Origin: Actinomycetota bacterium
GTDB taxonomy: Bacteria; Actinomycetota; Actinomycetes; Mycobacteriales; Pseudonocardiaceae
DNA length: 62,277 nucleotides
Assembly: GCA_021324675.1 (NCBI GenBank)
Contig: JAJPIR010000296.1
Span: forward strand, 1-62,277
Direction of reading: 5' to 3'
Shown: in pieces, positions 29,549 to 38,900 of the stretch
How positions within the stretch are numbered: the first letter of the stretch is position 1
How the letters are laid out: every line of letters starts with the position of its first letter
The notes under the pieces: generated by a model
The model's input: the letters and a program-made list of their open reading frames with translations, nothing else
What the model was told of the DNA's origin: nothing
Databases searched by the model: none
Translations under genes and position numbers: made by a program

Positions 29549-30340
29549 TCAGGACGCCTTGCGTTGCGCCGAGGAGATGCTGCGCTGCAGAGTCTCGAGC
29601 AGGTCCGACATCTCGGTAGGCGCGGGTGGTTCCGCCTCGGCGACGACTTCCCCACCGCGGCGCTTGTCGTCGATGAGCCGCTCCACCCGCTCGGTGTAGG
29701 TGTCGTGGTAGTCCTGTGGCTGCCATGGCCCGCTCAGTGACTCGATCAATGTCTTGGCCATGTCGAGTTCCTTGCCGCTGGCCGGTGGCTGTTCTGGCAG
29801 GTTGTCCAGCTCGTCGGCAGGATTGCGGATCTCGTCGGCGAAGAACAAAGTATGCAGCGCCAACGCACCATCGTCGGCACGCAGCGCCGCGAGGTATTCC
29901 TTTCCGCGCATGACGAAAGTGGCGATGCCGGCGCGGTTGGTCCGCGCCATGGCTTCGCGTAGCAGAGCGTAAGGCCGGGTGTATTCCTCGCTGGTGGGGG
30001 CGAGCCAGTAGGTCTTCTGAAAGTAGACCGGATCGATCTCGTTCAGGTCGACGAAGCGGGTGATATCGAGAGTGCGCGACCGGCCAGGAGCGATGGCATC
30101 CAGCTCCTCCGGCTCCACGATGACATAGTCCCCGCCGCCGACTTCTGCGCCTTTGACAATGTCGGCGTAGTCGACTTCCTTGCCGGTCCGCTCGTTGATC
30201 CGCTGGTAACGAATGCGGTCGGCGGTGCCGCGCTGGAACTGATGAAAGTGGACGGTGTGATCTTCGGTGGCGCTGTACATAGCGATCGGGATGGAAACCA
30301 ACCCGAAGTTAATTGACCCGCTCCAGATAGCCCGTGCCAT
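29549..30340 (-). CDS. ku: Non-homologous end joining protein Ku
   Basis: Homodimeric ring that binds DNA ends and recruits LigD. 263 residues, standard for bacterial Ku. N-terminus MARAIWSGSINFGLVSIPIA, then VDYADIVKGAE and GGGDYVIVEPEELDAI, then the FQKTYWLAPTSEE and RPYALLREAM motifs, ending with a short Glu/Pro-rich tail. The only end-joining partner in this window is the polymerase domain at 53.5 kb; no ligase is present. Confidence 0.95.
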   Translation of the reverse strand: MARAIWSGSINFGLVSIPIAMYSATEDHTVHFHQFQRGTADRIRYQRINERTGKEVDYADIVKGAEVGGGDYVIVEPEELDAIAPGRSRTLDITRFVDLNEIDPVYFQKTYWLAPTSEEYTRPYALLREAMARTNRAGIATFVMRGKEYLAALRADDGALALHTLFFADEIRNPADELDNLPEQPPASGKELDMAKTLIESLSGPWQPQDYHDTYTERVERLIDDKRRGGEVVAEAEPPAPTEMSDLLETLQRSISSAQRKAS

Positions 30341-30385
30341 CGAGCTTCACCTCCTCGCAACTGAGTACCCTGTTCATTCCGTTTC

Positions 30386-31219
30386 TCACCCGTTGCCATG
30401 CTGGGCCAACTGGCGTTGGAGATCGTGTACCCGGCGCCACGCGTCCCGAGCTGCGCGGTCAGCCGATTCAAAATCTCGCCGCGCCGACAGTGCCCGGCGG
30501 CGCGTTTCGTGTTCGGTGCGCTCCGCCTCGTCAAGGCGCGCACGTAATTCCTGCACCTCCATGGCTGCGTCCTGCGCGGACTGGTCGGCGCCAGCCAGCT
30601 CACGCTGCGCCGCATCTCGGGCGACGTCGGCGTGGGTTGCCTCCTGGCGCGCGCGGTCCAAGTTCTGGCGCAGCAGCTCATTCCCACCATGCGTGCGGCC
30701 GCCGTCCTGCACGCCGGGGATAGCCGTCGCGGCTGCGGCGAACAGTTCGGTGGCGGCGTCGGCAGGATTCAACGCCGACGTCAGGCGTCCGCCGGCCAGG
30801 GCCCGCGCCGCAGCCGAGCTGTTCACCGCAGCTGTGAAGGTATCGCTCAACTCACGGCTGACCGCTTCGCTCGTTGGATGCCCAGCCGCGCGAGCCAGCC
30901 CCTGTGCCTGTTGAACAAGGCCGTGTACCAGCTGGCGACGCTGCGCCGACAGTCGCCGCAACTCGTCACCCTGCAACCGTTGCTGCGCCGCACGCAACCC
31001 ATCACCCAGCTTCACCAGAGCGCGAATCTCGTCGGGCTGCTCCCGGGCGAGCAGGTTGGCCACCCACGCCGCCGTGGATGGCCGGCGCAGCACCGCAATC
31101 TGGTCGGCCAGCTCGCGGTCACCCTGTTCGCGGGCCTGTTTGGCGGCCGCGTTGCGGGCGGCGGTAAATTCGTCGCGCGGCAGCGCATACAGCTTGTCGG
31201 CCACCGACTCGAAATCCAC
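30386..31219 (-). CDS. Conserved actinobacterial coiled-coil protein upstream of ku
   Basis: 277 residues, soluble, mostly helical. N-terminal part LYALPRDEFTAARNAAAKQA and VLRRPSTAAWVANLLAREQP is conserved among actinobacterial hypotheticals. The C-terminal 90 residues are a charged coiled coil (ELRARLDEAERTEHETRRRA). Function unknown. It ends 45 bases before ku on the same strand, so a link to DNA-end handling is possible but is inference. Confidence 0.7.
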   Translation of the reverse strand: MDFESVADKLYALPRDEFTAARNAAAKQAREQGDRELADQIAVLRRPSTAAWVANLLAREQPDEIRALVKLGDGLRAAQQRLQGDELRRLSAQRRQLVHGLVQQAQGLARAAGHPTSEAVSRELSDTFTAAVNSSAAARALAGGRLTSALNPADAATELFAAAATAIPGVQDGGRTHGGNELLRQNLDRARQEATHADVARDAAQRELAGADQSAQDAAMEVQELRARLDEAERTEHETRRRALSARRDFESADRAARDAWRRVHDLQRQLAQHGNG

Positions 31220-31359
31220 CCCAACTCACTTTCGCCGCGCAGGCCAGTCTACGGCCCCGAATTCCCTTCTCAGGATGGTGATGACTGACCTGTGATGGGT
31301 CATCACGCGCTGGGGCTGTCCCCCGGATAGTTGGCCATGATTCAGGGAAGCCTTCAGCT

Positions 31360-31818
31360 GTGCAGACCTTCCTGCCCTATCCCGATTTCGCCGCCAGCGC
31401 TGCGGTACTGGACGGCCGGCGGCTGGGCAAGCAGCGCGTCGAAGCTCTCCAGATCTTGCGGGCAGTCACCCGGCCGACGTATGGCTGGAAACACCATCCC
31501 GCGGTGCGGATGTGGATGGATTACCCGGAAGCCGTTGCGGCTTACGGCCTCGCGATGTGCGACGAGTGGCTGCGCCGCGGATGCGCCGACACCTGCGCGG
31601 TGACCATCCGGGCCGATCTCGCCGAGGTCGGTCTGCTACCACCACGCGGCCAAGCAGAGCTGGCACGGCTCGGCAAGTTGCCGGACTGGCTGGGCGACGG
31701 GCGTCTGCACCGCAGCCATCAAGCAGCATTGGTGCGCAAGGATCCGGCTTACTACCAGCCGCTGTTCCCTGATGCTGATCGCGCGCTGCCCTACTTCTGG
31801 CCCACCAACCCCTCCTGA
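31360..31818 (+). CDS. MSMEG_6728-family protein
   Basis: 152 residues beginning QTFLPYPDFAASAAVLDGRR, with LGKQRVEALQIL and GWKHHPAVRMWMDYP, and ending HQAALVRKDPAYYQ then LPYFWP. This matches a small conserved actinobacterial family named after M. smegmatis MSMEG_6728, of unknown function. Start GTG 31360 has AGGGAAG nine bases upstream. Divergent from the coiled-coil gene. Confidence 0.8.
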   Translation: MQTFLPYPDFAASAAVLDGRRLGKQRVEALQILRAVTRPTYGWKHHPAVRMWMDYPEAVAAYGLAMCDEWLRRGCADTCAVTIRADLAEVGLLPPRGQAELARLGKLPDWLGDGRLHRSHQAALVRKDPAYYQPLFPDADRALPYFWPTNPS

Positions 31819-31851
31819 ACGCTCGCGTGATCAATCCGGTTGCGTCGTAAT

Positions 31852-31938
31852 GAACCGGACCCTTACCTGCGGCAGGCCTACGAGTTCGGGGCGCTGGAGG
31901 ATTTCGACCACCTGTACCGCTGTGCGCGACCCCTATGA
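31852..31938 (+). pseudogene. Fragment resembling a ferritin-like protein
   Basis: A short open stretch reads DPYLRQAYEFGALEDFDHLY followed by RCARPL and a stop. I recall similar GALEDFDHLYR segments within longer ferritin-like proteins, so this may be the remains of a decayed gene. The surrounding 250 bases (31819-32072) hold no other supported feature. Confidence 0.3.
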
Positions 31939-32072
31939 CGGCGGCACGACCGCTCTTATCTCGAAGCTGCCTGCGCTGACACTGGTCGCTTCCGAGCAGC
32001 AGACGTTACTCATCACGAGTGGCTGATGGACCCTGGCGAGTTGTCACGACCGTCCGAGCCCTCATCTGGCGG

Positions 32073-32480
32073 CTACCCGTGTTCGCCTACTCGGTCGACC
32101 TGCGTGGCGAGAAAGGCAGCGGTGAGCGCAGAGGCTGCGGACACCACAGTGATCAGGGTGCGCCGCCATCGAGGCAGATCCGGTCCCGCCAGCCAGGTGG
32201 CTGCGGCGTCCATTGCGTCGGCGGCGCCGCCGGCGAGCACCCAGGTCCTCAACGGCGCTCCAGCGAGCGTGCAGGCCACCGTTCCTGCGCCGAGCACGAC
32301 ATCGCGTCCACCTGCGGCCCGGCCGAGCACCACGGGGGCCAGACCGCGTGCGGCGTCAGGTCCGACCCAGGCCCGCGAGGCCATGAGCGGTTTGCGCAGT
32401 GCGGTCATGCCCAGAGCGATACGCAGTGCCGCCCACAACGCGACCACTCGCCGCGAATCCCGTTGGGACGTCAGCTTCAT
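32073..32480 (-). CDS. Small membrane protein of the formate dehydrogenase operon
   Basis: 135 residues with three to four hydrophobic helices (RVVALWAALRIALGMTAL at the N-terminus; WRRTLITVVSAASALTAAFL near the C-terminus). Not recognised as a named family. The ATG overlaps the nrfD stop by ATGA, so it is translated with the enzyme and probably helps its assembly or membrane placement; that is inferred from position only. Last gene of the operon. Confidence 0.7.
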   Translation of the reverse strand: MKLTSQRDSRRVVALWAALRIALGMTALRKPLMASRAWVGPDAARGLAPVVLGRAAGGRDVVLGAGTVACTLAGAPLRTWVLAGGAADAMDAAATWLAGPDLPRWRRTLITVVSAASALTAAFLATQVDRVGEHG

Positions 32481-33517
32481 CGTCTGCCCTTGATCCGCTC
32501 GCGTTGCGGGATGATGGTGTACTTCGGATCGTTGGCCGACTGCACACCAGCGTGGAAGATGCCCCACCGGGTAGCGGCTGACGAGGCCAGCAGCGCGGCA
32601 CCGGACAGGGCCGTCACCACCCGGTTGCCCCTGCCGAGCACAGCCCCAGCCAGCCCGAACAGCGACAGGACTTTGCCGGCGCGCACGTAAGCCCCACCCC
32701 GACCCTCGGAGTAGGGCTCGGCGGTCATCCCGATGCGGCGCTTCATCCGTTCGAACGAGGCTAGCTCGGTGCCAACACCGAACACCGCCATCGCCCGCGC
32801 CGGCCCGCTCTGGGTCAACGGCACGGCGAGCAAACCCAGCCCACCGGCAGCCGCTGCCCCTGAGCCAACGAACACGAATGGCATTTCCGGGTAGCCGTCA
32901 TGCCAGGCCGGCACGGCGGTGTCACTGATCAGCGCCGCCGTGTAGGACGCCACGGCGGGGCCCAGAAGTGCCGATGCGGCCGTCGCCGCGGCCCCGACCT
33001 TCGGCGCTCGCCCGGACAGCGAGCTGGCCGCCGCAATCCCGGTCAACGGGACATATCCACTGAGCAGCCACGAGCCCACGCTCATCGGGGAAGTAACTTT
33101 GAACACCCGCAGCATGTGCAAGAACCGTGCCGGCCTTCCAAGATCGTGCACTAACCCGACCAGCGACAGCACACCAGCGGCGAAGGCGCCGGCCTTGCTG
33201 ACCCGACCTAGCGCCGGGCGTCGGGTGACCTGAGCACCCGCGCCGAGCAGCGAGGCCGCCCCGGCCAGCCCGCCGAGGAACAGGTACCCCGGGATGTCCG
33301 GCGACGACCAGACCGGACTGTTGATCACCGGCAGGTTGTAGTAAGAGGTGAATGTCACCTCAGGGACGGTCGGCGCGCCATCGCGCTGCCGGGCCCGCAA
33401 CTTGGCCCGCTTGCCGGTGGCCACGCCGGTGAGGGCGTCACGATCCGGACGCTGGCCGCGCAGCCCGTCCTTGGTGACGTCCGACGAGCTGCGCCTTGCT
33501 TGCTGAAACTCCGTCAC
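32477..33517 (-). CDS. nrfD: NrfD-type membrane subunit of formate dehydrogenase
   Basis: Quinone-reactive or electron-relay membrane anchor. 346 residues, eight to nine helices after a hydrophilic N-terminus of about 60 residues. LFLGGLAGAASLLGAG, VGLVHDLGRPARFLHMLRVF and SPMSVGSWLLSGYV are polysulfide-reductase NrfD features. GTG 33517 overlaps the fdhB stop by GTGA and has AGGAAGG eight bases upstream. Confidence 0.9.
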   Translation of the reverse strand: MTEFQQARRSSSDVTKDGLRGQRPDRDALTGVATGKRAKLRARQRDGAPTVPEVTFTSYYNLPVINSPVWSSPDIPGYLFLGGLAGAASLLGAGAQVTRRPALGRVSKAGAFAAGVLSLVGLVHDLGRPARFLHMLRVFKVTSPMSVGSWLLSGYVPLTGIAAASSLSGRAPKVGAAATAASALLGPAVASYTAALISDTAVPAWHDGYPEMPFVFVGSGAAAAGGLGLLAVPLTQSGPARAMAVFGVGTELASFERMKRRIGMTAEPYSEGRGGAYVRAGKVLSLFGLAGAVLGRGNRVVTALSGAALLASSAATRWGIFHAGVQSANDPKYTIIPQRERIKGRR

Positions 33518-34497
33518 GACACCCACCTTCCTACGGCGAACGCCGCCAGCGCACCACCGATGAGCGTCGCGGCCGCAGCGGCCACGTGCTTCGCCATGGA
33601 CGGCAGGTCGCGGGTGGTGACGACTGGATCTGGTGGCAGGCCGTAGACCTCGGGTTCGTCGAGCAGCAGGAAGAATGCCCCGTCGCCACCAACGCCGTCG
33701 TGTGGATCGCGGCCGTAGAGCCTGGCATCGATCACCCCAGCCTCATGCAACCGCGCCAGCCGGGCGTCGGCTCTCTCGCGCAACTCGTCCAGCGGCCCGA
33801 ACTGGATGGAGTTCGTGGGACAGCTCTTCGCGCAAGCCGGCTCCTGGCCCACGCTGAGCCGGTCATAGCACAGCGTGCACTTCCAGGCCCGTCCGTCGCC
33901 TTCACGCTGGTCGATGACCCCATACGGGCAGGCCGGGATGCAGTAACCACAACCGTTACAAATGTCTTCTTGCACCACCACCGTGCCGAACTCAGTCCGG
34001 AACAAAGACCCGGTGGGGCACACGTCCAGGCACGCGGCGTGCGTGCAGTGCTTGCACACGTCACTGGCCATGAGCCAGCGAAATTCCCCGGCATCACCGG
34101 GAGTGGTCGGTGTCACCGCCGCCTGGCCCGCAGCGGTGCCGGAACCCTGCCGAGCCAACGGGGTCACGTCGACGCCTTCATGGGCGACGCCGGGGTCTTG
34201 GGCGGCGATCGGTTTGCGCTGCTCGATGAAGGCCACATGCCGCCAGGTATCCGCGCCCAGGCCCTGACTGTTGTCCATCGACATGCCGGTGAACAGCAGC
34301 CCGTCTTCGGGGATGGCGTTCCACTCCTTGCATGCCACCTCGCAGGCTTTGCACCCGATGCACACGCTGGTGTCGGTGAAAAACCCCATCCGCGGCGGAT
34401 GATCCGGATAGCCACCCTGTGTAGCCGGATCGGTGTCACCAAGCAGCGCGCCGTCCAAGCTCGGGCGGCGTCCGATCGTGATGTCTACCGGAGCCAT
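33514..34497 (-). CDS. fdhB: Formate dehydrogenase iron-sulfur subunit
   Basis: Transfers electrons from the catalytic subunit to the membrane subunit. 327 residues. Four 4Fe-4S cluster motifs are seen: CIGCKACEVACKEW near residue 45, CKHCTHAACLDVCPTG, CNGCGYCIPACPYGV, and CTLCYDRL with CAKSCP. One C-terminal hydrophobic segment (VAAAAATLIGGALAAFAV) would anchor it. ATG 34497 is preceded by GGAGG and overlaps neither neighbour except for a 1-base space to the fdhG stop. Confidence 0.93.
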   Translation of the reverse strand: MAPVDITIGRRPSLDGALLGDTDPATQGGYPDHPPRMGFFTDTSVCIGCKACEVACKEWNAIPEDGLLFTGMSMDNSQGLGADTWRHVAFIEQRKPIAAQDPGVAHEGVDVTPLARQGSGTAAGQAAVTPTTPGDAGEFRWLMASDVCKHCTHAACLDVCPTGSLFRTEFGTVVVQEDICNGCGYCIPACPYGVIDQREGDGRAWKCTLCYDRLSVGQEPACAKSCPTNSIQFGPLDELRERADARLARLHEAGVIDARLYGRDPHDGVGGDGAFFLLLDEPEVYGLPPDPVVTTRDLPSMAKHVAAAAATLIGGALAAFAVGRWVS

Positions 34498-34498
34498 G

Positions 34499-37400
34499 TC
34501 ATACCTCCGTCCCGGTCCGCTCAGTGATCCCGGCGCGGCGCTGGTACTCCTCGACGAGCGCGTCACGAGCACGCCCCCGCGGTCTGCGGCCCGGTTGGAT
34601 GTCGCAGGCCAGCACCTTCACTTCCTGGATGTGCACGTTGGGATCCAGTGACAGGTGCGCTAGCTCGTTGGCCGGATCCCCGGTAGCCAGGCCGCTGTGA
34701 CCCCAGTGGTAGGGCAGCCCGACGTGATGCAACCGCTTACCGGCCACGGTCATCGGCGTCATCCGCTCGGTGACCATCACCCGCGCCTCGATCGCCGCCC
34801 GCGCTGTGATGATGGTGGCCCAGCCAGCGTGTTCGAGGCGGCGCTCGGTGGCCAGTTCCGGGGAGACCTCGCAGAAAAACTCCGGTGCCAGTTCGGCGAG
34901 ATAGGGCGAAAACCGGCTCATCCCGCCCGCCGTATGGTGTTCTGCAATCCGGTAGGTGCTGCACACGTACGGGAAAACCTCCGTGCCGGGCTCGCCGCCA
35001 CTGGGCTCGAACCGGTCGTGGGGATGCACCATTGCGGTGATCTGCCGCACTGGGTTGCGCTGCTGCCGGTAGAGCAGGTTCGGGACCGGGGATTCCTGAG
35101 GCTCGTAGTGCGCCGGAAGCGGACCGTCGGTTAGCCCAGCCGGGACGAACAGCCAGGATTTGCCGTCTGCCTGCATGACGAAGGGATCCACCCCGGCCAG
35201 CGCTGCAGCTCCGGTGGCCCCGGGGGGCGGTCGGTAATGCGGTGACTTGGTTGCGGTGAAATCCGGGATGTCATGCCCGGTCCACTTCGCCTTATCCTCG
35301 TCCCACCAAACCAGTGCCTTGCGCGCGCTCCAGGGCTTGCCGTCCGGATCGGCAGAGGCGCGGTTGTACAGGATGCGGCGGTTGGCCGGCCACGCCCAGC
35401 CCCATTCTTTGGCTATCCAGTCCTGCTGTGCGGCCGGTTTGCGCCTGGCCGCCTGGTTTATCGCGTTGGAGTAGACACCGCAGTAGATCCAGCAACCGCA
35501 CGCCGTTGAGCCGTCCTCCTTGAGCTGCTCGTAGGAGCTCAACGGTGAACCTTCGGCGTCCCAGCCGTTGATTTCGGCCAGTACCGCTTCGGCCTCAGGC
35601 TCGGCGAGCGAGCCTTTGGTGGGGTAATCCCAAGTGAGGTCGAGGATCGGCCGGTCCATCTCGTCCGTACTCGCGGCGAGCTTCTCCCGGATCTTGCGCC
35701 CGAGGTGGAACGTGAACCACAGATCGCTGCGCGCGTCACCGCACGGCTCCACGGCTTGGTGATGCCACTGCAGCATCCGCTGCGTATTGGTGAAGCTGCC
35801 GTCCTTCTCGGTGTGCGCCGCGGCCGGCAGGAAGAACACTTCGGTGCCGATGTCCTCAGGCCTCAACTCGCCTGACTCGATCTCCGGGCCGTCTTTCCAC
35901 CAAGTGGCGCTCTCGATCAGCGAGAAATCTCGGACTACCAACCATTCCAGATTGGCCATGCCCAAACGCTGCATCTTGGCGTTGGCTGACCCCACAGCGG
36001 GGTTCTCCCCCAGCAGAAAATAGCCTTTGCACTCGCCGGCGAGCTGAGCCATTACGGTCTCATAGGTGGAATGGTTACCGGTGAGCCGGGGCAGGTAGTC
36101 GAAGCAGAAATCGTTGTCCGGCGTGGCCGCCGGGCCCCACCACGATTTCAGCAAGCTGACGGTGTAAGCCCGCATCTGCGCCCAGTAGCCCTTTTTTGGT
36201 GACTCCGCCTCGATGAACGAGTCGAGGTCCTCATTGGAGTGCGCATGCGGCATCGGGATGTAGCCGGGCAGCAAGTTGTACAAGGTAGGGATATCCGTGC
36301 TGCCTTGGATGGACGCGTGCCCGCGCAAGGCCATGATCCCGCCACCTGGCCGGCCGATGTTGCCCAGCAGCTGCTGCAGCACCGCGGCGGTGCGGATGTA
36401 CTGCACCCCCACGGTGTGCTGGGTCCAGCCCACGGAATAGACGAACGAGCTGGTGCGCTCCCGCCCGGAGTTCTCCGCGAGCAACTTGCAGACTTGCAGG
36501 AAGGTGTCGACCGATACGCCGCAGATGTCCGAGACCATCTCCGGGGTGTAACGGGCATAGTGCCGTTTGAGTACCTGGAACACGCACCGCGGGTGCTGCA
36601 GTGTCGGGTCGACCTGCGGAACCCCGGTAATCGCCACTCCACCTGAGCCGTGTGCCTCACCCCGTCCGGAATGGTGCACGCTGCGGCGTGACCTTCCATT
36701 CCCGCCACCGGCCTTGTCCTGATACTCCAGGTCCCGGTGGCCCGAGGCGGCCTGGACTTCCATGCCTTCGTACTGCCAGGTGTGAAAATCGTAAGAGCGC
36801 TGGTCGACGTCGAGCCCGGAAAACACGCCGTCCAGATCCTCGGTATCGCGGTAATCCTCAATCAAAATGGTCCCGGCGTTGGTGTAGGCGACCACGTATT
36901 CTCGGAAGTACTTGTCATTCGTCAGGACGTAGTTGATGATCCCGCCGAGGAAGGCAATGTCGGTGCCGGCGCGCAATGGGACGTGAATGTCGGCCAGCGC
37001 GCTGGTCCGGGTGAAACGTGGGTCGACGTGAATAACTTTCGCCCCGCGGGCCTTGGCCTCCATCACCCACTGAAATCCCACCGGGTGGCATTCGGCCATG
37101 TTCGAACCCTCGATCACGATGCAATCCGAGTTCTGTAAATCTTGCTGGAACGTGGTGGCGCCGCCGCGGCCAAAGCTGGTCCCCAGACTGGGGACAGTGG
37201 AGGAGTGTCAAATACGAGCCTGATTCTCGATCTGCACCGCCCCCAGCGCGGTGAACAGCTTCTTGATCAGGTAGTTTTCCTCGTTATCGAGGGTGGCCCC
37301 GCCCAAGCTGGCGAACCCCGTGGTGCGGCGAGTGCGCTTGCCGTCGACCTCCCACTGCCAGCCCTCTCGCCGGGTCTTGATCATCCGATCAGCGATCATG

Positions 37401-37774
37401 TTCATCGCCTGGTCCAGCGGCAGCTGCTCCCAATCCGTACCGTGCGGGCGCCGGTAGAGGACCCTGTATTCGCGGCTCGAGCCGGTGGTCAGTTGCAGCG
37501 TGGAGGAGCCACGGGGGCAGAGTCGGCCACGGCTGACTGGAGAGTCCGGATCTCCCTCGATATGCACGACCTTGTCGTTTTTGACGTAGACATTCTGCCC
37601 GCAGCCCACCGCGCAGAACGGGCACACTGATTTGACGACCTTGTCCGCGCTTGCGGTGCGGGGGTCCAGGTGAGCGCTGTGCTTGCTCTTCGCCGCAGCA
37701 CCCCGGCCTAGCGGGTCGCCATCGGTTAGCTGCCGGACGACCGGCCATCCCTCGATCCAGGTCCTCACCCTCAC
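34499..37774 (-). CDS. fdhG: Formate dehydrogenase catalytic subunit, selenocysteine-containing (TGA at 37208-37210 read as Sec)
   Basis: Oxidises formate using Mo or W bis-molybdopterin guanine dinucleotide, passing electrons to FdhB. 1091 residues if the in-frame TGA at 37210-37208 is decoded as Sec189. Before it, VENQARI-type context (IENQARI) and after it HSSTVPSLGTSFGRGGATTF are exactly the active-site neighbourhood of FdhG proteins, so the TGA is not a true stop. A 4Fe-4S motif CPFCAVGCG (Cys51, 54, 58) with Cys86 precedes it. Start GTG 37774 has AGGAGG six bases upstream. Downstream motifs: IVIEGSNMAE, HVDPRFTRTS, and the C-terminal cofactor domain. Upstream reading frame back to 37945 is open but unlike the family. 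No selA, selB or selC is in this window, so they must lie elsewhere. Confidence 0.95.
37179..37210 (-). promoter_or_regulatory. Selenocysteine UGA and bacterial SECIS-like hairpin
   Basis: Reading the minus strand, TGA is followed 12 bases later by GTCCCC, loop AGTCT, GGGGAC: a 6-bp perfect stem whose 5-base loop starts 18 bases after the TGA. In E. coli fdhF the SelB-binding loop AGGUCU starts 17 bases after UGA, so spacing and loop sequence agree closely. The hairpin lies inside coding sequence. Confidence 0.85.
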
Positions 37775-37827
37775 CCAATGCCTCCTCGTCCCGACTACGT
37801 CGCATTCCCGGCTAACCCATTCCCCGG

Positions 37828-37873
37828 CATGGAGACATATCGGGGTGTCTGGGCACGTTGCGCTGTCTCCATG
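37828..37873. promoter_or_regulatory. Perfect 10-bp inverted repeat upstream of fdhG
   Basis: CATGGAGACA (37828-37837) and TGTCTCCATG (37864-37873), 26 bases between arms. It occupies the 106-base gap between the small HTH-like gene and fdhG. It could be an operator or an RNA hairpin that tunes fdhG expression; no run of T follows, so it is not a standard terminator. Confidence 0.6.
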
Positions 37874-37880
37874 TGGGCGG

Positions 37881-38207
37881 TCATGGGAGTTTCTGAGGCT
37901 CCTCACGTCTGTCGCGCCGCTGGGCCGCCGCCTGCATCTGCGCATCCGCCGTGACCCGGGCCTTGATCCAGTTGAGCACGGATTCCTTGGTCGTCGGGTT
38001 CTCCGCCGCCAGACCTAGCAGGTGCTGAGCACTCGGTAAGATTCCGGGACGTTGCCGCTCTGCGGGCGGGTAGGAGTCACCTCCGTCCGCCGGCATCCCG
38101 GTACCGATGAGGTAGGCCTGGCCGGCTGGCACGCCAAGCCGGCGTGCGATTTCGGGATAATCATGTCCCTGCTCCAGTAGCCGCCGTACCTGCTGTCTGG
38201 TGGGCAC
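37881..38207 (-). CDS. Small HTH-like protein at the head of the formate dehydrogenase operon
   Basis: 108 residues. The N-terminus VRRLLEQGHDYPEIARRLGV, followed by PAGQAYLIGTG, looks like a short helix-turn-helix; the remainder (ADGGDSYPPAERQRPGIL...NPTTKESVLNWIKARV) is conserved in the small genes I recall directly upstream of actinobacterial fdhG. A DNA-binding or assembly role is possible. Start GTG 38207 has AGGAGG six bases upstream. First gene of the operon 38207 to 32073. Confidence 0.78.
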   Translation of the reverse strand: MPTRQQVRRLLEQGHDYPEIARRLGVPAGQAYLIGTGMPADGGDSYPPAERQRPGILPSAQHLLGLAAENPTTKESVLNWIKARVTADAQMQAAAQRRDRREEPQKLP

Positions 38208-38229
38208 CGGCTACCTCCTACCGACACGG

Positions 38230-38256
38230 GGATCGCGCCTGGCATACCCGCGATCC
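38230..38256. promoter_or_regulatory. Perfect 8-bp inverted repeat in the fdh leader
   Basis: GGATCGCG (38230-38237) and CGCGATCC (38249-38256) with an 11-base spacer, 23 bases upstream of the HTH-like gene. Placed where an operator for autoregulation would lie; the binding protein is unknown. The region 38208-38375 is divergent between this operon and the DUF1360 gene. Confidence 0.5.
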
Positions 38257-38375
38257 GGCACCCGAAACGTTGGCGCTTGCGGACCAAGGTGTTGACCGCG
38301 CTCAGCGCGGGTACCCGGCGAGTGCCGCCATCGAACGCCCGAGCGGGCACGCTACCCTGTGAGGGGTGAATCGAC

Positions 38376-38900
38376 GTGAGCCAGCAGACAGGAGTCGGTG
38401 ACGCGTTGCACGCGCAGGCCGACGAGTACCGGCAAGGCGCGCCGCGACCTCTGAGCGGTTACGTGCTGGTCATGACGATCTTCGCCACGGTAGTGGGTAT
38501 CGCCGGCTTGATCGCCGCGGGGAGTGGACGCACTCTGCCTCGCCGGATCGCCCCGTATGACCTCGCCCTGATCACCGCGGGCACCCATAAACTGTCCCGC
38601 ACGATCAGCAAAGACGCTGTCACCAGCCCGCTTCGCGCCCCGTTCACTCAATATCGCGGTACCGGCGGTCCCGCCGAAGTGATGGAAGACACTCGCGACG
38701 CAGGCGCCGTGCGCCACGCCGTCGGAGAACTACTCAGCTGCCCGTTCTGCCTCGATATGTGGATAGCCACCGGTTTCATCGTCGGTCTGGTATTCGCACC
38801 GCGGTTCACCCGGGCAGTGGCGGCCACGTTCACCGCACTCGCCGGCGCAGATTTCCTTCAGCTGATCTACGCCCGCGCTCAGCAGGCCGCGCAGGGCTGA
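38376..38900 (+). CDS. DUF1360-domain membrane protein
   Basis: 174 residues. Three hydrophobic segments; LALITAGTHKLSRTISKD and the VGELLSCPFCLDMWIATGFI motif (with paired Cys) are the marks of DUF1360. Function unknown; B. subtilis sporulation protein YjcA-like members exist. GTG 38376; GAGGGGTG lies upstream and TACCCT at 38353 could be a -10. Its 3' end overlaps the convergent terC by 71 bases. Confidence 0.85.
   Translation: MSQQTGVGDALHAQADEYRQGAPRPLSGYVLVMTIFATVVGIAGLIAAGSGRTLPRRIAPYDLALITAGTHKLSRTISKDAVTSPLRAPFTQYRGTGGPAEVMEDTRDAGAVRHAVGELLSCPFCLDMWIATGFIVGLVFAPRFTRAVAATFTALAGADFLQLIYARAQQAAQG

Noticed and set aside
28602-29699. Long plus-strand open frame of 365 codons
   Set aside because: It runs antisense across dedA and into ku, has no family resemblance, and its composition is that of a shadow frame in high-GC DNA.
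37208-37945. Separate short FdhG-like gene ending at TGA 37208
   Set aside because: The frame continues through TGA into the rest of the enzyme with the known active-site sequence, so it is the N-terminal part of the selenoprotein.
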